Source: Cryptomeria japonica (lineage: Eukaryota; Streptophyta; Pinopsida; Cupressales; Cupressaceae). Taken from it: a stretch of 64,000 nucleotides of DNA. Each line of letters begins with the position of its first letter. Position 1 is the stretch's first letter. The DNA is taken from positions 779,750,119 through 779,814,118 of the forward strand of contig NC_081414.1 in the NCBI RefSeq assembly GCF_030272615.1, given 5' to 3'. This document shows positions 10,591 through 21,833 of the stretch, piece by piece. Position numbers and translations under genes: made by a program. Under the pieces are notes generated by a model. It did not search any database, was not told the origin of the DNA, and saw only the letters and a program-made list of their open reading frames with translations.

Positions 10591-12972
10591 TTATATGGGA
10601 GGATGTTTACCGCAGTGATCGTTGTCGTCATCAACCTGACCTACTAGGACCTGTAGAGACCTCGGAATTTTTGGCAAAGCAGCCTCCATTCTGCCTTCCA
10701 ATATCTTCACCACTTCACTCATGCTCGGCCTCTCATTCTCATCGTCTTGAATGCACAGCCCACCCACCACAGCTGCTCTTCTCACCTCTTTGATATCTGC
10801 CTCACTTGCTATCGTTGCATCCACAACATCTAATATGTTTCCCCGCTGAATCTGAGATGAAGCCCAGATAGGAAAGTACAATCTACTTTCTTCCACTGTT
10901 AAATCAAGATTTCTTCGGCCTGATATAATTTCCAACAACGTCATGCCAAAACTGTATACGTCCGCCTTGGGAGTGATAGGAAGGCCGGAGATCCACTCAG
11001 GAGCCACGTACCCACGAGTTCCTCTTGTGGTTGTCAGTACTCGGCTGAAATCTCTACCTACCAGCTTTGCTAGCCCAAAATCTGCCACCTTTGGGCTGAA
11101 GTCGCTGTCGAGGAGAATGTTTTCAGGCTTGATATCGCAGTGAATGATGCGATCCCTGCATTCCTCATGCAGATAAACCAATCCTCTTGCAGTGCCCAAT
11201 GCGATCTGAAACCGGGTCTTCCAGTTCAACACCTTCTCTACGTCTTTCGGCTTACAGAAGAGGAAGGAATTCAGGGAACCGTTGGGCATGTAGGCATACA
11301 CCAGTAACCTTTGTGAATGTTCTATACAGAATCCCCACAGCCTAACCAAATTCACGTGCTGTAATCTGCCAGTGGTGATTATTTCAGCACGGAATTGTTT
11401 TTCTGCTTGCGTAGAACCCTCTAATCTTTTAACCGCAACAAGAGTTTTGTCCGGCAGAGTTCCTTTGTAAACAGAGCCGAATGCTCCGCTACCCAGCTTG
11501 TGCCTGAAATTCTCCGTTGCAATTCGCAGCTCTTTGTAACTGAACTTTCTGAGCGACAATGGCACTTCCTCTTCAAGGTTTTTCTTCGACAGCCTTCGAC
11601 GTTTCCACAGAATAAATACCGCTGACAGGAGAGCCGAAAGAACCAAAAATGATGCGGTGGCAGAAAGTAAAATTGTAAGTGCAGGGGTTTTGTTGCTTTG
11701 TTCTGATATCAAGTGTGGGAACTCAGAAGCAGCCAGCCTGACGAAGACGGATTGGCCCTCGGACGAAACGCTCATTCCAAATAAATCTCCAAACCACAAT
11801 CTGCAGACAGGGGAATCAGAAATAGCTAAAGCAAAGGCTGTGCAGGAGCAATTGTTGAGACATGCAGCCCGGCAGCCTTGCTGTGTTGGCTCGTTGTTGA
11901 TTAAGACAGCTTCTTTTTCGGGCAAGTATTGGTTCTTGGCTTCCAAGAAGCCGTCGGTTGTTCCCTCCGTGACAGAGCATTGCAAGGGTTTTCGCCTAGC
12001 ACACCCACTTGACCACCAACCTTGAGACCCATGCTTGGGGGCGAAGCCCTCGACACAACTACACACATCATTCGCATTGCACAGTCCATTTGCCCCGCAG
12101 ATTTCATAGTCACTGCATTGACCTCGGTATGTCGACCACCTGAAACTCCATCTACCATCATCCATCCAGAAGTAAAGTTCAAATTCGCCGTTCTCATCTA
12201 ACAGAAACCGCCCCGTGATCATATGATCAATCGGGTTTAGGCCAAAATGGATATATATTCTTGAAGCAGAAAGCGTCACACATGACGCTTGAATTTTCTT
12301 CTGACCTTCCAATTCTGGAACCTTAGAAAAATGATTGTGTCCAATGCAGTCTCCACTGGACCAATATGGAACAGTGTTGTTAAAGAACATCACCATCTGC
12401 GTCTTCCCTGGAGACATGTCCATTCCGAAAGAGAAGAGCCCACTGGCAGGATCCGAAGAACTCTTCCAGGAAGTCAGCTTCATGCCTTTCCACATATTCA
12501 TGCCAGGCAACCATGTATCTGTGGGGTGCGCGAAACTCTCCCAAACAATTGCTGACTCGTTGTGGGCGTCCAGCATAATGAAATTACCAGAGTCCGTTAT
12601 TACAGCCCGTGATCCTTTCTCGCCAATATCAGTCCACCAAACTGACCGGCCCTCTCTATCAAGCAATCTGAGATGACCTTCTCTCGAAAACTTGAGAACG
12701 CCAGGCATGTTTCTGACAGGATTATCTCTGTTAGCCACCCAAACTATGGCTTTCTGAGAGGTTGGTGCATACCAGATGCCAATATACCAATTATTCGTTC
12801 CCGTGGGACTGAAAAATCCCAATGCAAACGTGCCATTCTTGGAAATTAGGGTCTGATTTCCAGTGAGCGAAGTCCCCAATCGAAGCGTATCGCCACCATC
12901 CAAACTTACACCGCTGCAATTATGCACTGCAATACTAACAGTTATGGCTATGAACAAATACTTCACCGCCAT
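10591..12972 (-). CDS. G-type lectin S-receptor-like serine/threonine-protein kinase (SD2-5 / At2g19130-like)
   Basis: An uninterrupted 793-codon gene encodes a plasma-membrane receptor kinase. Residues 1-22 form a signal peptide; about 25-150 a mannose-binding (bulb-type) lectin domain with W-V-A-N-R-D-N-P at 78-85; about 190-310 the S-locus glycoprotein and Cys-rich EGF-like region; 332-412 a PAN/apple domain; 431-456 a membrane helix followed by K-R-R-R. The kinase (about 492-765) has a G-loop G-S-G-A-F-G-S-V (494-501), Lys515, catalytic loop H-C-D (611-613), D-F-G (631-633) and A-P-E (657-659). H-C-D in place of H-R-D makes it a non-RD kinase, a class common among immune receptors. An upstream in-frame ATG at 13083 would bury the signal peptide 37 residues inside, so the ATG at 12972 is preferred. 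TATA-like CTATTTATTT and CTATTTAAAC lie 45-70 bases upstream. The gene is intronless, as is usual for this subfamily. The ligand is unknown. Confidence 0.95.
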   Translation of the reverse strand: MAVKYLFIAITVSIAVHNCSGVSLDGGDTLRLGTSLTGNQTLISKNGTFALGFFSPTGTNNWYIGIWYAPTSQKAIVWVANRDNPVRNMPGVLKFSREGHLRLLDREGRSVWWTDIGEKGSRAVITDSGNFIMLDAHNESAIVWESFAHPTDTWLPGMNMWKGMKLTSWKSSSDPASGLFSFGMDMSPGKTQMVMFFNNTVPYWSSGDCIGHNHFSKVPELEGQKKIQASCVTLSASRIYIHFGLNPIDHMITGRFLLDENGEFELYFWMDDGRWSFRWSTYRGQCSDYEICGANGLCNANDVCSCVEGFAPKHGSQGWWSSGCARRKPLQCSVTEGTTDGFLEAKNQYLPEKEAVLINNEPTQQGCRAACLNNCSCTAFALAISDSPVCRLWFGDLFGMSVSSEGQSVFVRLAASEFPHLISEQSNKTPALTILLSATASFLVLSALLSAVFILWKRRRLSKKNLEEEVPLSLRKFSYKELRIATENFRHKLGSGAFGSVYKGTLPDKTLVAVKRLEGSTQAEKQFRAEIITTGRLQHVNLVRLWGFCIEHSQRLLVYAYMPNGSLNSFLFCKPKDVEKVLNWKTRFQIALGTARGLVYLHEECRDRIIHCDIKPENILLDSDFSPKVADFGLAKLVGRDFSRVLTTTRGTRGYVAPEWISGLPITPKADVYSFGMTLLEIISGRRNLDLTVEESRLYFPIWASSQIQRGNILDVVDATIASEADIKEVRRAAVVGGLCIQDDENERPSMSEVVKILEGRMEAALPKIPRSLQVLVGQVDDDNDHCGKHPPI

Positions 12973-14289
12973 CGAGGTAGTGCGTAGATGGTAATATGTT
13001 TCTTTGTATACTTTCGAGTTTAAATAGAAAATAAATAGGCTACGCAATGAAGAACATGGCTGAAGTAGTGCCGTCAATTCCAAACGTCCAAGTCGGAGAA
13101 GATCAGTACAAGGTTAGTGCCACAGTCAATTCTAGAATGGCATGGCACTTATTTTCATTTTTTATCATTACGTACCAAACAAATCAAAAGATTATTATTC
13201 GTTTCAAACAGCTAGTTTTGTTCCTTTTTCTTTTTTCTTCTTTATTTTTTCCTTTTCTCAAGAGAAATAGTGTCATGAATTTCTTTTCAATAGAAGTAAT
13301 TTGAATAGCCTTCACCAACTGTAAGACGTAAAAAACGTCAACATATCTCTAGAAGGCATATCATTCAACGGAGCATTACGGGGAATCAAATACAGAAAGG
13401 ATTTGATAGCGCACTGACTGCACACCGTTCTTTCACCAAACACGCGTTCTTTCTAATAAGTCTTCACGACTGTAAGTAAGTTGAGTCTTTTCTTAAGGGA
13501 GATGTATCGCGTAAGTCCAGTCGTCTGTGTCGGTCGAGAGACGGACATGTAGGGATAAACGCGAATACAGAATCTTTTCTATATTTTGATGAAGATGACT
13601 TCCATTAACAACAACTGGAATTTGGACCCACACGTTTAATGGTCAATTTGATAAAAAAAAATTATAGTAACAAAGCTGTTAGATAGATGATTCTTTATAA
13701 ATAAATTTTAATTAGATGGAAAAAAAAAAATTAAATTTTTATTATAAATTAGATAAACAATTATAGTAAGGTAGTAAAAAATAATTAGAATTCAAAATCA
13801 TTTATTATTACTAAAATTCTATTTTTCTTAAAATTTGTTACATTTAAGTTATATTATTTGTGAAGTTCTTAAGTTCTTAAAGTTATATCAATGTACTTTA
13901 AGGGTGTTTTTAATTTGATATACACTTCTTTATAGAATTTGAAAGATTCTTTCATGAAAGAGTAATTGACTTTGTGGTAGGAAATCTCACTAGCTATACG
14001 AAGGTTCTAAGTTTGGTTGTCAATGTATCTAATATTCTAATTAATGTGACTCTAATATATAGTAGGAACCAATACAAACCTTATAACAAATTAGTAAAAT
14101 ATGCAAAACGACTCAAATAACTCTTGTACATGAATGAACACTAATTAACTTGATATTTTAAAAAAGAATAAACTTTGAGAATTACAATTTCTTCATGAGA
14201 ATGAAGTGTTAAATTGTCATTGATTATTAATTTTTTATTATTTAAACTTGAAGTTACAATTAACAAGAGAAATTAAATGTTACAGTGAG
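12973..14289. other. Intergenic: kinase 5' region, then unannotated sequence
   Basis: The first 300 bases are the presumed promoter and 5' UTR of the minus-strand kinase gene; weak TATA-like stretches are at 13015-13041. The remainder is AT-rich. I find no gene, RNA or classified repeat. Confidence 0.5.
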
Positions 14290-14715
14290 CAAAACTACTA
14301 TGACTAATAATACGGAGGGCCTTAGGATGCCACACGAAAAAGCTCAATATCTTAATGTTTCCCTCTCAACCACTCATACTTCCCCTTCCATTTTGGTTTG
14401 TGGTAAGGGCAAGGTTAGACCCAAAAAAATAAAGGACCTCTAGTTTGAACTCGTAGTAGGGATAAAGGTAAGTAGGTTAATGCGAGTGATATGGAGGAAT
14501 GTCTTCATATCAACAGGGCTTTGATTGATAAAAATGTTAAGATTGTTCAATGTTGAATGAAATTGTTTAATTTCTTGATTTTTAGACCATGTTTTCTTTG
14601 TTTTTGTTGCTACTATCCGCTGTGACTTGAGGTTTGGTTTGTCTCTAAAGACTGTTTATTTTTGTATGGGTTTCAGGTCCCTATAAAAATTATTTTACAC
14701 TAATTAACAAAAAAG
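14290..14715 (+). mobile_element. Probable non-LTR retrotransposon 3' end fragment (plus strand)
   Basis: A short coding-like tail around 14460-14560 is followed by a T/G-rich 3' segment containing GACTTGAGGTTTGGTTTGTC and GGGTTTCAGGTCCCTATAAA, ending in TTAACAAAAAAG. The terminal pattern resembles the 3' ends of the minus-strand remnants at 395, 3800 and 5775, which have GGGTTTTGGGCTCCCT or GGTCTATCC and a terminal TTAATC/TTAACC. I infer a truncated copy of a related non-LTR family. No catalytic domain remains. Confidence 0.35.
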
Positions 14716-14949
14716 AGAGATAAATTAAATAGTCTCATTAATATTTATTAAAAATGTTAAAGACTAAAAAAAATAGTTACGAAAAAAATAAATTATTTGC
14801 AACTATGACATTAAATTATTCGCAACTATTCTCATTCAACTCCTATTAGTATTACCAAAAAAATAAATTTAAATGAATTAATTTTATCAAGGTAGTAATA
14901 AGTAATAAATCGGAGATGAAAAAGAAAAAGGAAAAGTCAATTCGTTTTA

Positions 14950-14954
14950 AGTTC
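14950..14954. repeat. Target-site duplication of Gypsy-A, left copy (AGTTC)
   Basis: AGTTC here matches AGTTC at 63353-63357. The next two bases (TA) also match the far flank. However, the better fit is a 5-bp TSD followed by an LTR start TATGTGC, mutated from the TGTGTGC seen at 61913. Confidence 0.85.
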
Positions 14955-15117
14955 TATGTGCGGGAAATGAGGGCGATAAAAACAGAAAAGTCAGTTTCAA
15001 AGGACCCACACACCAATGAGACTCTTGGTGTAATTTATAGGAACTATATTGAATAGCTCAACTTCCCAAGGGGTGTCCCATTGTTCTCTATCTCTCAGGA
15101 TTCCAAAGGTCTCACTC

Positions 15118-16179
15118 TGTTGGTATTTTGGATATGTTGATATGGTTTTGTCATTCATGTCAACACCTATTAACACTTATCAACTCTAGTCAGCCTACTA
15201 ACACTTGGTCATGTTCACCAGCAAGCAAGTGACTTATGCACAGTCATCAGTATCTAGTTCACCGATAGGATATATTGTTCACTGGCACTTGGACTGACAT
15301 GGAAAACACTTGGCTATGTTGAAGACATTGTTTGGACACTTTGTCTTGGAGATTTGTTCATTGGTTCATTCGTGTTTGCATAGTTGTTGTTACCAGCAAA
15401 TAGGTTCGGATAAGCACCGACAGGCTTATCTATTCCAGATCAGCACGATATGCTATGGAGATGATTTTATTGTTATTTTTAAATGCATTGAGCCAACATC
15501 ATGCATCGAATATTGTTTTATTTGTAATTGATTTTATTGTAATATCTTTTAGAGCCGACCTACTAAAATTGGTCTTAGGTTATGGTATAAATGTAAGATC
15601 TTTTTTGTAAGATCAGTATGCGAATGTAAAGAAAGGATTATAATTTGGTATATGTGAGAATAAGCAGAGCTATACACACAGACATCATTTGAAGGTTGAA
15701 GGAAGGTTTTTGTGAAGGCATATCAGAACTGAACCGGTACTAAATTTAGCATATGAAGATGTTATTTTGAGCAGTACATTATTATTGGACTTAACCATCC
15801 AATTGTAGCCAGTGTGACTCCTATTTATGATTGAGCAGTGAGCTCTAAGCGCTTGGCCTTTCTGCATGTGCAGACCCCATTTGTATACACTTACTATCTA
15901 CAGTAGTATCATCTGATTGTGGGTAAGGTTTCCCACTGTGGTTTTTCCCCTTATAGGGTTTCTGCGTACAAATATTGGTGTTATGTGTTGTGGATGTCAT
16001 TTGTTTTTTGTTTCATGCATTAATCTTTACCGGTACTGTAATTAACTAACAAACTATCTACCGACATTAAGTTTTGGTTTACTAGTATTAAGCATTAAGT
16101 TTGGTTAAGTTGTTTTTGGTTTAAATTTATTTCACAACTAATTCACCCCCCCCCTCTCAGTTGTCTCTAGGAGCTAACA
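15118..16179 (+). repeat. Copia-1 5' LTR
   Basis: Begins TGTTGGTATT and ends GCTAACA. It contains GCCGAC (15554-15559), a TATA box (15586-15592), the GGTTTTTCCCC / GGGTTTC stem (15939-15962) and a C-tract with CTCTCAGT (16145-16162). It is a near copy of 20761-21833, which has an extra 10 bp (GAGAATTGGT) and scattered substitutions. Confidence 0.95.
15554..15592 (+). promoter_or_regulatory. Copia-1 5' LTR promoter: RCCGAC box and TATA box
   Basis: GCCGAC at 15554-15559 matches the core of the plant dehydration/cold element (RCCGAC). TATAAAT at 15586-15592 is a plausible TATA box 27 bases downstream. The same pair recurs at 21204-21242 in the 3' LTR. Whether DREB/CBF factors act here is inference. 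Confidence 0.5.
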
Positions 16180-16181
16180 AT

Positions 16182-16193
16182 TGGTATCAGAGC
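16182..16193 (+). other. Copia-1 primer-binding site
   Basis: TGGTATCAGAGC, the classic plant copia PBS complementary to the 3' end of initiator methionine tRNA, lies two bases after the LTR. Confidence 0.95.
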
Positions 16194-16251
16194 CTAGTCC
16201 TCTTTTTGGAGAAGTTTAATAGCTTGAGGAGATCCAATATCTTCTAACTAT

Positions 16252-19200
16252 TTAAGGAAGGACAACCCTAAACTTGATGGAACCAATTATGGGATATGGA
16301 AGATCAAGATGGAGACACATCTAAATTGCATTGGGAAGGACATCTGGGAAGTTACAAAGAATGGCTAGAATGCCCCTACTTCTGGTAAGCCTAATCCACC
16401 TACCTTAGGAAAAGATGAAGAAAATGATTGCAAAGCAAGAGAAGCCCTTTTGAGCGCATTATCAGATCAACAAATCATGGGATTATCAGATAGGTCTATT
16501 ACTAAAGATATATGAGACCACTTGGAAACATTGAATGAAGGAGATTCCACAGTCAAAATTGCAAAACTTGAAAGCTTCTGAGTCAGGTATGAAAATATGA
16601 AAATGGAAGAAGATGAAAGGATTTCTGATTTTATGGAAAGAGTTAATGAAATTGTTTTGGGTATTAAATGTTGTGGAGGAACCTTAAGTGAAGATGAAAT
16701 TGTTTCAAAAGTTTTAAGGGGATTGCCACCGGCATACAAAATGAAAGTTACTACTATAAATGAGTTAAGAACAATGCCTAATAGATGAGTAACTAGGGAT
16801 ACATTGATTGGAAAACTTTCAGCTTTTGAAATTGAGGAATTTGATCCTGTTGCTACTATAAAGACAAATTTAGCTTTTAAGGCATCAACATCATCTGCAC
16901 CATCATTTGACAAATCTAATTGGAAAGCCTTTTATGCAAGAGAACTTGAAGAAAGCAAGAGAGAAAATGAAGAACTTGAAGAACTAGAAGCACTATTTGC
17001 AAGGAAAATGCCTAAAGGTCCAGTTGGAAGTAAGTATGAAGGTAAAGCACCCTTTAAATGTTTTAACTATAATAAGATTGCTCATATGGCTTCAAGATGC
17101 CATGATAGACATGCTAGATTGAGAGAAGAAGCTAGAAGAACATACGAGCCTAACCCTGAATATCAAAGATACCGATTTAAGAAGAATAAAGACAAATCTT
17201 GTCATCTTGCTGATGAAGGAGTCACTGATGATTTTGATGATGATCTGATAGATAATGGATGGGTTTTTGTAGCTATAACAGAAGATCAACTGACACCTAC
17301 TGTTCAACCGATAGAACAGGCACTGGCAGCTAAAATTGAAGTTAAGGATGAATGGATCATTGATTCAGGATGATCACATCATATGACTGGTGAAAAAAGT
17401 AAATTCTTGACTTTTCAAGAATATAATGGAGGTCTAGTAAGATTTGGAGATGATAAAGCTTGTTTGATCAAAGGAAAAGGTACTATATCTCTTGATGGTA
17501 AGCATAATACTGACAATGTTTACTATGTTGAAGGTTTAAAGAATAATCTACTAAGTGTTGGTCAATTAGTTGAAAAAGGATTTCAGTTACAATTCAAGAA
17601 TGGGAAATGCAAAATTATGAATAGAATTGGTTTGGAAATTGTAACCGGTAATCAAACTAGAGGTAACATCTTTCATTTGAATAACAATGAAAAGGCATGC
17701 TTGATTGCACACATTGATGAAAGTTGGCTATGGCACAAGAGACTCTGTCATGTAAATTTTGATTGCATTATGAAAATCAGTACTACTAAGGCAGTAAGAG
17801 ACTTACCCAAGATTGTCAAACCTCAGAATCCGGTATGTAAGGAATGTCAATTTGGAAAGCAAGTTAGAGCATCTTTTAAAAGTATTCCAGAAAAATCCAA
17901 TAATGCTCTTGACTTAATTCATACTAATTTATGTGGTCCAGCTAGAACTAAAAGCTTACAAGGTGATAGATATTTCATTTTAATCATTGATGACTATTCT
18001 AGAATGTGTTGGGTTACTTTTCTCAAAGAAAAATCAGAAGCACTTGGGAAATTCAAACTATTCAAGGCAATGGTAGAAAATGAAACCGGTAAGAAAATCA
18101 AATGTCTGAGATCAGATCAAGGAGGTGAATTTACATCTAAGGAATTTAATACATTCTATGAAGTAAATAGAATCAAAAGACAATTATCAGCACCCCAGAC
18201 ACCACAGCAGAATGGAGTTGTAGAAAGGAAAAATAGAACTATCTTGGATGCAGCTAGAAGTATGTTATCAGAAGAAAATCTACCACATGTATATTGGAGA
18301 GAGGCAATAAGCACAACAATTTACGCATTCAACAAAGTTCACATCAAAGGTGAAACTGGTAAGACCCCTCATGAACTATGGTTTGGTATTACTCCTACCC
18401 TTAAATATTTTAGAATATTTGGAAGTAAATGCTATATCAGAAGAGATGAGTATATTGGCAAATTTGATCCTAGAAGTGATGAAGGAACATTTCTTGGTTA
18501 TTCATCTAAGAGCAAGGCATATAGATGTTTTAACAAGAGATTGGAGAAAATTGTTGAGAGTACAAATGTGAAGATTGATGAACAGTTTAGAGGAACTTCA
18601 AGGTATATAGACTCTGAACCGGCAACAGAGATACTGACAAATGAGCCTACATTGAACACACCGGTACAGAATGAAGATCTAGTTACACCGGTATCATCTG
18701 AAAATTCCACTGTAACTGAAGAACAACAACAAATAAAGACACACCGGTATGTAAGATTGAACCACTCTGAAAATCAGATAATTGGCAACAAGTATCAAGG
18801 AGTTATGACAAGAGGAAGACTAGCAAATGAAGAGGTATGTCTTATTTTTCAAATTGAACCATCATCAATTAATGAGGCATGTGAAGATAAACACTGGATT
18901 AAAGTTATGGAAGAAGAATTAAAACAAATTGAGAAAAATAGCACATGGATATTAGTTCCCAGGCCTAAAGACAAAAATGTAATTGGAAAAAAATGGGTAT
19001 TTAGAAACAAACTTAATGAAGATGGTAAGGTAATCAGAAATAAAGCAAGACTAGTGTGTAAGGGATATTCTCAGAAAGAAGGAATTGATTATAATAAAAC
19101 CTTTGCACCGGTAGCTAGAATTGAGGCAGTTAGATTATTCTTGGCGTTTGCAGCACACACGAACTATAAAGTATATCAAATGGATATTAAATGTGCTTTT

Positions 19201-20372
19201 CTAAATGGAGACCTTCAAGAAGAAGTTTACATTGAGCAACCTGATGGATTTTCTTTGATAGATAATAAAGACATGGTTTGCAGTTTAAGGAAAGCTTTGT
19301 ATGGTTTGAAGCAAGCTCCAAGAGCTTGGTATGCTAGATTGGACAAATATCTTTTGAAGATTGGTTTTTCTAACTTATACTATAAAGTGACTAATGATGG
19401 CATCTTGGTTATAGAATTTTTTGTTGATGATATAATCTTTGGTGGAGAAGATGGATTATGTAAAGACTTTTCTATTGAAAGGCAACAAGAATTTAAAATG
19501 TCTATGATTGGAGAGATTAAATTATTTTTAGGATTGTAGATTTCACAGACTAATAAAGGTATATTCTTGAGTCAATCTAAGTACTTGAAGGAGTTACTGA
19601 AGAAATTTTGTATGGAAAACTCTAAACCGGTAAGCACACCTATGACTACAAAAGATAAATTATCACTAAGGGATGAATCTACACCTATTAATCTGACTAG
19701 GTACAAATCTATGATAGGAGGCTTACTGTATTTGACACAAACAAGACCTAATATCATGAATGGAGTATGTATTGTTTCAATATTTCAGAGTAATCCTAAA
19801 GAAAATCACGAATCAGAAGTAAAAAGGATTTTTCGGTACTTACAAGGCACTACAAATCTTGGCTTATGGTATCCTAGAGATGAAAACTTTGAATTATATG
19901 CATACATAGATGCAAATTGGGCAGGAGATGTGGATGATAGAAAAAGCACCACCGGCGGAACATTTTTCCTTGGAAGCAGATTAATTTCTTGGTTGAGTAA
20001 GAAACAAAGTTGAACATCTTTATCAACAGCTAAATCAGAATATGTTGCAACAACAACTAACTGTACACAGGTATTATGGCTTAAGCAAATATTGAAGGAC
20101 ATAAAGGTAAAATGCAAGGAACCTATAACTATTTATTGTGATAATACAACAACAATTGATATATCTAAGAATCAAGTGCTACATTCTAAAACTAAACATG
20201 TTTCTATCAAACTGAATTTTTTGAAAGAGAATGTTGAAGCAAAAGAAGTAACACTAGTTTATGTAAATACTAAAGAGTAGATTGCAATATTTTCACTAAG
20301 CCTTTGCCTAAGGAAACTTTTGAGTATCTCAGAGATCAGCTTGGGATCATACCCCCACCGGTAGAAACTTAG
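16252..20372 (+). pseudogene. Copia-1 gag-pol polyprotein (broken)
   Basis: One reading frame runs the full length. Gag (UBN2 type) lies at about 16261-17010. A zinc knuckle at 17059-17100 reads C-F-N-Y, with the second Cys replaced by Tyr. The protease site D-S-G is followed by a stop (17371) before S-H-H-M-T. Then come the gag-pre-integrase H-K-R-L-C-H, and an integrase core with the first catalytic Asp changed to Asn (H-T-N-L-C-G-P) but D-Q-G-G-E-F and N-G-V-V-E kept. The RT includes Q-M-D-I-K and F-V-D-D, and the RNase H reads D-A-N-W-A-G. In-frame stops are at 16366, 16513, 16579, 16786, 17371, 19537, 20011 and 20278; a one-base deletion lies near 20286. No start codon is clearly preserved. 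Most stops fit C-to-T or G-to-A decay of Arg, Gln or Trp codons. It is not functional. Confidence 0.92.
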
Positions 20373-20748
20373 ATAGTTGATGTTTGTCATCAACTGGCAG
20401 AATTAACAGAGAAATCTTTTATTCCAACTTTGATGAGGAAAGCTACTTCTCAGGGGGAGTAGTTGGTATAGTGAATAAGTTGGTATTTTGTATTTGAATC
20501 TAGTTTTTGTATTGCTTTGGCATTTGATGTCAAAGGGGGAGGGATTGATATGGAAAAAACAAGAAAAACACATGTTACCCCTAAGAGGTGAGATTGTTAT
20601 TTTGGGAGAGATAGATTGCTATCTGTATCTGTATCTAGATTCTGATTTTTGGTTTTGATCTCTTTTTGGGAGATTGTTGGTTTTTGGTATTTGGTATTTC
20701 TATTTTGACACTTTGATGGTTTTTCCATCTTGTGTTGCCATCAATTCC

Positions 20749-20759
20749 AAAGGGGGAGA
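20749..20759 (+). other. Copia-1 polypurine tract
   Basis: AAAGGGGGAGA followed by T and then the 3' LTR at 20761. It is identical to the tracts of Copia-2 and Copia-3. Confidence 0.9.
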
Positions 20760-20760
20760 T

Positions 20761-21833
20761 TGTTGGTATTTTGGATATGTTGATATGGTTTTGTCATTGA
20801 TGTAAACACCTATTAACACTTATCAACTCTGGTCAGCCTACTGACACTTGGAGAATTGGTTATGTTCACTGGCAAGCAAGTGACTTATGCACAGTCATCG
20901 GTATCTAGTTCACCAGTAGGATATATTGTTCACTGGCACTTGGAATGACATGGAAAACACTTGGTTATGCCAAAGACATTGTTTGGACACTTTGTCTTGG
21001 AGATTTGTTCATTGGTTCATTCGTGTTTTCATATTTGTTGTTACCGACAAATAGGTCCGGATAAGCACCGATAGGCTTATCTATTCCAGATCAACACGAC
21101 ACGCTATGGAGATGATTTTATTGTTATTTAAAATGCATTGAGCCGACATCATGCATCAGATATTGTTTCATTTGTAATTGATTTTATTGTAATATCTTTT
21201 AGAGCCGACCTACTAAAATTACTCTTAGGTTATGGTATAAATGTAAGATCTTATTTGTAAGATCAGTATGCGAATGTAAAGAAAGGATTATAATTTGGTA
21301 TATGTGAGAATAAGCAGAGCTATACATACAGACATCATTTGAAGGTTGAAGGAAGGTTTTTGTGAAGGCATATCAGAACTGAATCGGTACTGAATCCAGC
21401 ATATGAAGATGCTATTTTGAGTAGTACATCATTATTGGATTTAACCATCCAATTGTAGTCAGTGTGAGTCCTATTTGTGATTGAGCAATGAGCTCTAAGC
21501 GCTTGGCCTTTCTGCATGTGTAATCCCCATTTGTATACACTTACTATCTGCAGTAGTATCATCTGATTGTGGGTAAGGTTTCCCACTATGGTTTTTCCCC
21601 TTATAGGGTTTCCACATACAAATATTGGTTTTTATGTGTTGTGGATGTCATTTCTTTTTTGTTTCATGCATTAATATTTACTAGTACTGTAATTAACTGA
21701 CAAGCTGTCTATCGGCATTAAGTTTTGGTTTACCGGTATTAAGCATTAAGTTTGGTTAAGTTGTTTTTGGTTTAAATTTATTTGACAACTAATTCACCCA
21801 CCCCCCCCTCTCAGTTGTCTCCGGGACCTAACA
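20761..21833 (+). repeat. Copia-1 3' LTR
   Basis: Matches 15118-16179 end to end, with scattered substitutions and a 10-bp insertion. It ends CTAACA at 21833 and is followed by the TSD CACTC (21834-21838). GCCGAC is at 21204-21209 and the TATA box at 21236-21242. Confidence 0.95.

Larger units (their letters stand above)
15118..21833 (+). mobile_element. Copia-1: complete but decayed Ty1/copia retrotransposon
   Basis: The LTRs are 15118-16179 (1062 bp) and 20761-21833 (1073 bp), both beginning TGTTGG and ending TAACA, with TSD CACTC on both sides. The PBS TGGTATCAGAGC (initiator-Met tRNA type) starts two bases after the 5' LTR, and the polypurine tract AAAGGGGGAGA ends one base before the 3' LTR. 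The domain order gag, protease, integrase, RT, RNase H defines Ty1/copia. The single gag-pol frame carries eight stops and one frameshift. It sits inside the 3' LTR of Gypsy-A. Confidence 0.95.

Noticed and set aside
11657-12676. Open frames antisense to and overlapping the receptor kinase
   Set aside because: They follow from the GC-richer composition of the kinase gene and have no domain or start context.
13047-13083. Upstream in-frame Met of the kinase, adding 37 residues
   Set aside because: It would place the signal peptide internally. The Met at 12972 gives a normal secretory N-terminus and has G at +4.
14950-14956. A 7-bp target duplication AGTTCTA for Gypsy-A
   Set aside because: The far LTR starts TGTGTGC at 61913 and the near one TATGTGC at 14955, so a 5-bp AGTTC with one mutated LTR base explains both ends.
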